Positions 42,481 through 47,284 of a stretch of 47,284 bases of DNA are shown piece by piece (position 1 is the first letter of the stretch; each line of letters begins with the position of its first letter). The notes below the pieces were generated by a model. That model made no database searches and was not told the origin of the DNA. It saw nothing but the letters and a program-made list of their open reading frames with translations. The stretch lies in the NCBI GenBank assembly GCA_902767915.1, contig CACXJE010000005.1, positions 24,613 to 71,896 on the forward strand, given 5' to 3'. The position numbers and the translations under genes are program-made. Source of the DNA: Oscillospiraceae bacterium. Lineage in GTDB: Bacteria; Bacillota; Clostridia; Oscillospirales; Oscillospiraceae.

Positions 42481-44780
42481 CTTCTTATTTCAATTTGTCC
42501 GCATTCCAGCGTTGTGTATACGTCAGCGCCGAGCTTCTCCAGCCGCTTCAGCACATGGTCTGACGGATGTCCGTAGTTGTTCCTGCCGACGCTGATGAGC
42601 ACGGTTTCCGGCCGGATTGCCCGCAGCAGCTCTCCGCCCGTAGAGGTTTCTGCGCCGTGATGCCCTGCCACCAGGGCCTCCACATCCGGCAAATCATGGG
42701 TCTGGAGCAGACAATGCTCCGCATACTGATCCATGTCGCCGGTAATCAAGGTGTCGTAATCCAAGACCGTAAACAATACCGCCAGAGAAGCGCTGTTATC
42801 GCTCTCCATGGACACCGGCGCAAAGATCGTCAGAGCCCCCTCCGCCAGCGGCAGCCGCAGATCCTCCGTCACATAGACGATCCGCACCTGCTTACGGGAA
42901 GCTGCTGTTTCGATGGCAGACCGGGTATCCGGGTCAAAGGAAACGTCCGGCAGATAAATCGTATCCACAGGCACTCGTTCCAGCAGACTGAATACACCGC
43001 CGACGTGGTCCACGTCATAATGGGTCAAAATCAGCGCATCCAGCCTCCCGACGCCGACTGTGTTCAGATAATCCGCTGCCTCCGTTCCGGCTTTGCCGGC
43101 ATTGGAGCCGCCGCAGTCTACTATGGCCGAAAACTCCTCCGTCCGCAGGCAGATACACTGCCCCTGCCCCACGTCCAGCGCTGTGACCGAAAAATGCTCC
43201 ATCCGGCCGCCGGCTCTGAAAAAGATCACCGTCAGCACCAACGCGCCGCCGATGCACAGCAGCGGCTTTCCGTAATTCTTTTCCCGCAGGAGCAGAATCA
43301 ACGCAAATACAAGATAGGCAAACACCAGAAACAGCACCGTATAGACGGAACTGACCGGCAGAATTGCGCCGGGCAGACCGGAAATCTTCCGGCTGACCAG
43401 CAGGATAAATCGCACCGGCCAGGCAATGACCCAGCCGATGATCCGCCCAAGGGGCAAATATGCAAGTCCGCAAAGCGCGGTCAAAAGGCCTCCGACAAAG
43501 CAGATGCACACCACCCAGACGACCAGCACATTGGAAACCAGCGAATAGGTGCTGACAGTGCCGTAGATAACGGCCGTCAACGGCAGGGTTAAGGAAAGCG
43601 CGGCAATCGTGGCGCAGATCGTACTAAGGACACCAGATACCAGCTTTTCCCAGCGGCCAACGATCCAATTCCGGAAGCTTACAGGTCCGAAGGTGCGTGG
43701 CTTCCAATGCAGCAGGGTCTTCCAGGGTCGGCTTTCTTTGAGATGGGTGTAAAGGGGCTTTGTAAACAGGAGGAGCCCCGTCATGGCCAAAAAGGACAGC
43801 TGAAACCCGGCGTCTGCCACAGTCCAGGGATTACAGGCCAGAATCATCAGCGCTGCATGCCCCAGGTTTGTCGGCGTGTCGCTTTCCCGTTTCAGCAGCG
43901 GCGCCAGAAGCATCAGAATCAGCATTACGGCTGCACGCACAACCGAAGCGGAGGCTCCCGTCAGAAACACGAAGAACAGCAGCACGGCAATCCCGATCAG
44001 ACTGCCGAGTTTGCTGTTTCTGCCAAGCAGCAGGACCAAGGCAGACATCAGGATCGCAACGTGCATGCCGGAGACCGCTATGATGTGGGACAAACCGGCT
44101 GCCGTCAGATCGTGCCTTGCGCCTGCATCCAGCTCGGATCGATCGCCGCAGAGAATCGCCTGCAGAAAGGGGCTGACGTCCGCCGGGGCGGCCTGGCGCA
44201 GGATTTCGCTGAGCCGATGGGCTGCCAGCCGCGGAAGCACGCGGATCGACAGATGCTCCGGCCTGCTCACCCTTTGGATTTTTCCGCTTCCCACAAGGTG
44301 AATTCCCTTGGAGAGCCGGTAACGGCCGGCAGCGTCGCTGCTTCCGTCTGCAGCGGGACGCAGGGTGAATTCCCCTCGGATCACGTCTCCGGGGCGAAGC
44401 GCATCCGGCGCTTCGCCGTAATAAAGCAGCGTGGAATAGGTGGAATTTCCGCACAATACCTCCGCCTTGACAGAAAAGCCGTAATCGGTTTTCTCGGGGT
44501 ATTCCAGAAGCTGCGCCGTAATCTGGCCTTGCCGGCCTGCCTGGTTCCGGGCGGGCTTCAGATATAGTCCGTCATAGCCCCAGCACCAGAGCAGACCGAT
44601 CAGCAGGCCAAGGCTGATGCACCTGGCCCTGCCGGGCCAAATGCTGCGAAAGAACAGCAGCAGCCCAAACAGCAGCAGACACAGAGCCCCGGCGGCAAGC
44701 CAGAGCTTCCGGGGCAGCCAGTAAACGGTCAGGAGGCAGGCCGCCGTGAAGCCGCAGGAAAACAGCAGCAGCTTTCGCAT
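42477..44780 (-). CDS. comEC: ComEC/Rec2 DNA-uptake channel protein
   Basis: This 767-residue polytopic protein carries DNA across the membrane in competent cells. It has N-terminal helices (about 5-70), an OB-like outer domain (about 75-200), and the competence channel helices (about 235-510, including ISGMH-type HIIAVSGMHVAIL). A C-terminal metallo-beta-lactamase domain (about 525-760) has DVGQGQCI, LTHYDVDHVGGV and GHHGAETSTG, a likely nuclease. Length is normal and the motif set is complete. GGAGAGG lies upstream of ATG. No other competence gene is seen here, so competence itself is unproven. Confidence 0.93.
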   Translation of the reverse strand: MRKLLLFSCGFTAACLLTVYWLPRKLWLAAGALCLLLFGLLLFFRSIWPGRARCISLGLLIGLLWCWGYDGLYLKPARNQAGRQGQITAQLLEYPEKTDYGFSVKAEVLCGNSTYSTLLYYGEAPDALRPGDVIRGEFTLRPAADGSSDAAGRYRLSKGIHLVGSGKIQRVSRPEHLSIRVLPRLAAHRLSEILRQAAPADVSPFLQAILCGDRSELDAGARHDLTAAGLSHIIAVSGMHVAILMSALVLLLGRNSKLGSLIGIAVLLFFVFLTGASASVVRAAVMLILMLLAPLLKRESDTPTNLGHAALMILACNPWTVADAGFQLSFLAMTGLLLFTKPLYTHLKESRPWKTLLHWKPRTFGPVSFRNWIVGRWEKLVSGVLSTICATIAALSLTLPLTAVIYGTVSTYSLVSNVLVVWVVCICFVGGLLTALCGLAYLPLGRIIGWVIAWPVRFILLVSRKISGLPGAILPVSSVYTVLFLVFAYLVFALILLLREKNYGKPLLCIGGALVLTVIFFRAGGRMEHFSVTALDVGQGQCICLRTEEFSAIVDCGGSNAGKAGTEAADYLNTVGVGRLDALILTHYDVDHVGGVFSLLERVPVDTIYLPDVSFDPDTRSAIETAASRKQVRIVYVTEDLRLPLAEGALTIFAPVSMESDNSASLAVLFTVLDYDTLITGDMDQYAEHCLLQTHDLPDVEALVAGHHGAETSTGGELLRAIRPETVLISVGRNNYGHPSDHVLKRLEKLGADVYTTLECGQIEIRR

Positions 44781-44838
44781 ATAGACGACCTCTCCCCTTC
44801 CGTTTTACAGTTTTCAGCTGTAGAAGTTTATCTTACTC

Positions 44839-45177
44839 TCAGTTGAAGCTGCCCAGCTCCTTACCGGCCAGGACATGGAAGTGCAGATGATGCACGGTCT
44901 GGCCTGCGATGGCGCCGCAGTTGGTCACCACCCGGAAGCCCTCTGCAAAGCCCAGCTCCTTTGCCAGCTTTGCGATCACGGCGTAGATATGGCCCACCAG
45001 GGCGCCGTCTTCTTCGGTGATCCCGGCCGCGGAGGCCAGATGCTTCTTGGGAACCACTAAGAAATGGGTGGGCGCCAGGGGCGCGATGTCATAGAAGGCA
45101 AAGCAAAGCTCGTCCTCGTAAACCTTCTTGGAGGGGATTTCCCCCGCAATGATCTTGCAGAAAAGGCAGTCGTTCAT
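44839..45177 (-). CDS. HIT family histidine triad protein
   Basis: This 112-residue protein is of the HinT/PKCI type, which hydrolyses adenosine phosphoramidates and related nucleotides. It begins NDCLFCKIIAGEIPSKKVYED (the CxxC zinc-type start is partly present), has PLAPTHFLVVPKKHL, and ends with the triad QTVHHLHFHVLAG. AAGGAGGATATACC precedes the start. It stands between alaS and comEC with a 58-base gap to comEC, so co-transcription is likely. Confidence 0.94.
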   Translation of the reverse strand: MNDCLFCKIIAGEIPSKKVYEDELCFAFYDIAPLAPTHFLVVPKKHLASAAGITEEDGALVGHIYAVIAKLAKELGFAEGFRVVTNCGAIAGQTVHHLHFHVLAGKELGSFN

Positions 45178-45200
45178 GGTATATCCTCCTTCATCATCGA

Positions 45201-45237
45201 GTCATTTTGAGCGAATCGAAGCAGAGTCGAAAAATCC
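45201..45237 (-). repeat. Possible dispersed repeat between alaS and the HIT gene
   Basis: The short gap holds a TCATTTTGAGCGAATCGAAG segment followed by GCAGAGTCGAAAAATCC. It resembles a degenerate copy of a repeat with the shape TCATTCTGAGCGAA...GAATCC, known to me from several bacterial genomes. Only one copy is in this window, so it is tentative. Confidence 0.45.
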
Positions 45238-45246
45238 GTTTCCTTC

Positions 45247-47284
45247 TCACTTCGCGTTTTTCAGCACATAGTCGTCCACGGTGGCCAGAGCGTCGTCCAG
45301 CTTCAAGGCGTCCTTGCCGCCGCCCATGGCGGAGTCGGGCTTGCCGCCGCCGGAGCCGCCGCAAATGGCGCAGACCTGCTTCACCAGCAGACCGGCCTTG
45401 AGACCCCGGGCCACGGCGTCCTTGCCGCAGACTGCCAGAATGGAAATTTTCCCCTCGTTCTCAGAGGCCAGAACCGCCACGAGACCGGGCTCCTTGTCCC
45501 GGAGCATATCCCCCAGCTTCCGCAGATCGGGAACGCTGATGCCGTTGCGGATGGCGGTGAGCACCTTCAGCCCGGCCACGTCCTTGGCCGAGAACATAAA
45601 CTGGCTGACCTCGCCGGAGAGCATCCGGTCCTTCATGGACTCCATCTGCTGCCGCAGGTCCTTCAGCTCGCTCATGGTGGCTTCCGCCTTGCGGATCAGC
45701 TCACCGGGGCTGGTTTTCAGCGTCTCGGCCGCCTGAAGGATCGTCTTCTGGAACCGGTCGATTTCATCCAGCACAGCGGGGCCGGTGATGGCCTCGATCC
45801 GACGGACGCCGGAGGCCACGGATCCCTCGGAGGTGATCCGGAACAGGCCAACCTTGGCGGTATTATCCAAATGAGTGCCGCCGCAGAATTCCAGAGAGGG
45901 ACCCATCTTTACGACACGGACGATATCGCCGTATTTCTCACCGAAAAGGGCGGTCGCGCCCAGCTTCTGGGCCTCCGCAATGGGCAGGACCAGAGTCTCC
46001 ACGTCAAAGCCCTCCAGAATCAGGTCCATGACCTTACGGTTGACCTCTCCGATCTCCTCCGGCGTCATGGCGGAGAAGTGGGTAAAGTCAAACCGCAAAT
46101 GATCGGGCTCCACCAAGGAGCCGGCCTGGTGGCAGTGATCACCGAGGACAGATTCCAGCGCATACTGCAGCAGATGGGTCGCAGAGTGGGCGCGGCGGAT
46201 GGCCTGGCGGCGGGTTACGTCGATGGCCGTATGGGCGGCATCATCGGTCTTGATCTCACCGGAGACCAGATGGCCGTGGTGGAGATATTTGCCGCCCTTG
46301 TCCTTCAGCACGTTGCGGACCTCAAAGACAGAGCTGCCAACAGCGATGGTGCCGTGGTCGGCCAGCTGGCCGCCCATTTCGGCGTAGAAGGGCGTCTTGT
46401 CCAGCACCAGGATGCCGTCTTCGCCCCCGGCGATGGCGCCGGAGACCTCTCCGTCCACCACCACGGCCAGGACACGGCCTTCATCTTCGTTCTTTTCATA
46501 GCCGGTAAACTCGGTGGGGGTGTTATCCAGGCCCAGGTCGATGCCCTCCCAGGCCAGATCGCCCAGCTTCTTCCGGGCCTCCCGGGCCCGAACCTTCTGC
46601 TCCTGCAGCAGCTTCCGGAAGCCCTCCTGATCCACCGTCATGCCGGCTTCCTCGGCCATATCCACGGTCAGATTCAGGGGGAAGCCGTAGGTGTCGGAAA
46701 GCTTGAAGGCGTCCTCGCCGGAGAAGACGGTCTCATTGGCAGCCTTATGGGCTTCCAGCATCTCGGAGAAAATTTTCAGACCGCCGTCCAGAGTCTTCAG
46801 GAAGGTTTCCTCCTCAGACTTGATGACCTTTGTGAGGAAGCTCTGCCGCTCCCGCAGGTAGGGATAGTGGCCCTCATTTTCGTGAACCACCGTGTCCACC
46901 ACGTCGAACAGGAAGGGCTTATCCACGCCCAGCAGCTTGCCGTGACGGGCAGCCCGCCGCAGCAGCCGGCGCAGCACGTAGCCCCGCCCCTCGTTGGAGG
47001 GCAGAACGCCGTCGGCAATCATAAAGACCGCGGAACGGATATGGTCGGTGATGACCCGCAGGGACACGTCGATCTTATGGCTCTGGCCGTAGTGGGCGCC
47101 GGTGAGCTCTGTCACCCGCTTGGTGATATTCATCACAGTATCCACATCGAACAGGGAGTCCACGTCCTGGCAGACCACCGCCAGACGCTCCAGGCCCATG
47201 CCGGTATCGATGTTCTTCTGGACCAGGTCCGTGTAGTTGCCGTGGCCGTCGTTGTCAAACTGGGAGAAGACGTTGTTCCAGACC
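45247..47284 (-). CDS. alaS: Alanyl-tRNA synthetase, C-terminal part (cut by window edge)
   Basis: About 678 residues are visible; the N-terminal catalytic start, roughly 200 residues, lies beyond the right edge. The open frame continues to the last base with VWNNVFSQFDNDGHGNY and QKNIDTGMGLERLA, the class II region. Then come the tRNA-recognition helices, the editing domain with HSATHLLQYAL (first zinc site) and CGGTHLDNTAKVG (second zinc site), a coiled coil and the C-Ala domain ending GGSGGGKPDSAMGGGKD. It charges tRNA-Ala and clears mischarged Ser/Gly. It is the first visible gene of the right-hand minus-strand run. Confidence 0.96.
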   Translation of the reverse strand, partial: VWNNVFSQFDNDGHGNYTDLVQKNIDTGMGLERLAVVCQDVDSLFDVDTVMNITKRVTELTGAHYGQSHKIDVSLRVITDHIRSAVFMIADGVLPSNEGRGYVLRRLLRRAARHGKLLGVDKPFLFDVVDTVVHENEGHYPYLRERQSFLTKVIKSEEETFLKTLDGGLKIFSEMLEAHKAANETVFSGEDAFKLSDTYGFPLNLTVDMAEEAGMTVDQEGFRKLLQEQKVRAREARKKLGDLAWEGIDLGLDNTPTEFTGYEKNEDEGRVLAVVVDGEVSGAIAGGEDGILVLDKTPFYAEMGGQLADHGTIAVGSSVFEVRNVLKDKGGKYLHHGHLVSGEIKTDDAAHTAIDVTRRQAIRRAHSATHLLQYALESVLGDHCHQAGSLVEPDHLRFDFTHFSAMTPEEIGEVNRKVMDLILEGFDVETLVLPIAEAQKLGATALFGEKYGDIVRVVKMGPSLEFCGGTHLDNTAKVGLFRITSEGSVASGVRRIEAITGPAVLDEIDRFQKTILQAAETLKTSPGELIRKAEATMSELKDLRQQMESMKDRMLSGEVSQFMFSAKDVAGLKVLTAIRNGISVPDLRKLGDMLRDKEPGLVAVLASENEGKISILAVCGKDAVARGLKAGLLVKQVCAICGGSGGGKPDSAMGGGKDALKLDDALATVDDYVLKNAK

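Overview
The window looks like chromosomal DNA of an anaerobic Gram-positive clostridium of the Oscillospiraceae type. The grounds are the high-GC coding sequence, strong AGGAGG-type ribosome binding sites, many 4-base stop/start overlaps, and gene families typical of that group (DUF4317 protein, RNase M5 with a DUF4093-like tail, type III glutamine synthetase, NADH-linked [FeFe] hydrogenase, SLH-domain surface protein). Species cannot be named from sequence alone. No phage, plasmid or complete transposon is visible. The mobile-looking content is small palindromic repeats.

Left part (1-10 kb): an OmpR-type response regulator and the start of its histidine kinase run off the left edge. Divergent from them is an overlapping operon of a YmdB-type phosphodiesterase, a YhaO/SbcD-like nuclease and a YhaN/SbcC-like ATPase. 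A shared terminator separates these from dapA, a HisJ-type phosphatase and a GH2 beta-galactosidase on the minus strand.

10-16.5 kb (minus strand): a membrane protein, nadE, a nicotinamidase, a Sfp-type phosphopantetheinyl transferase, a small unknown gene coupled to pepF, and pncB. PncA, PncB and NadE are three of the four enzymes of nicotinamide-to-NAD salvage; NadD is not seen here. 16.5-30.5 kb holds mostly independent units: a zinc-ribbon SPFH protein, type III glutamine synthetase, a DUF421/DUF4363 pair, a dCMP-deaminase-like protein, an ECF sigma factor with a very large anti-sigma-like membrane protein, a DUF4317 protein followed by a surface SLH/M14 carboxypeptidase, tRNA-Arg(CCG), and an AlkD-like DNA glycosylase.

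30.5-38.8 kb is the most striking block: one ten-gene minus-strand operon for a probable electron-bifurcating [FeFe] hydrogenase (HydC first, HydB and HydA last). Between its subunits sit six signalling-type genes: two DRTGG proteins, two GHKL ATPases, a PHP phosphoesterase, and a second H-cluster protein in which the proton-relay cysteine is alanine (putative H2 sensor). A small [2Fe-2S] protein precedes HydB. The right end (38.9-47.3 kb) is a tightly packed minus-strand run: alaS (cut by the window edge), a HIT protein, comEC, holA, rnmV and an ABC-F ATPase.

The least expected signal is a family of four short elements. Each reads GTAG followed at once by an 8-bp stem with a 3-base loop, which is the layout of REP elements mobilised by RAYT transposases. 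Two lie in frame inside lacZ and rnmV. In the other two the TAG of GTAG is the stop codon of the gene. The stem sequence differs between copies but pairing is kept almost throughout (one copy has a G-T end pair), and all four have the same orientation.
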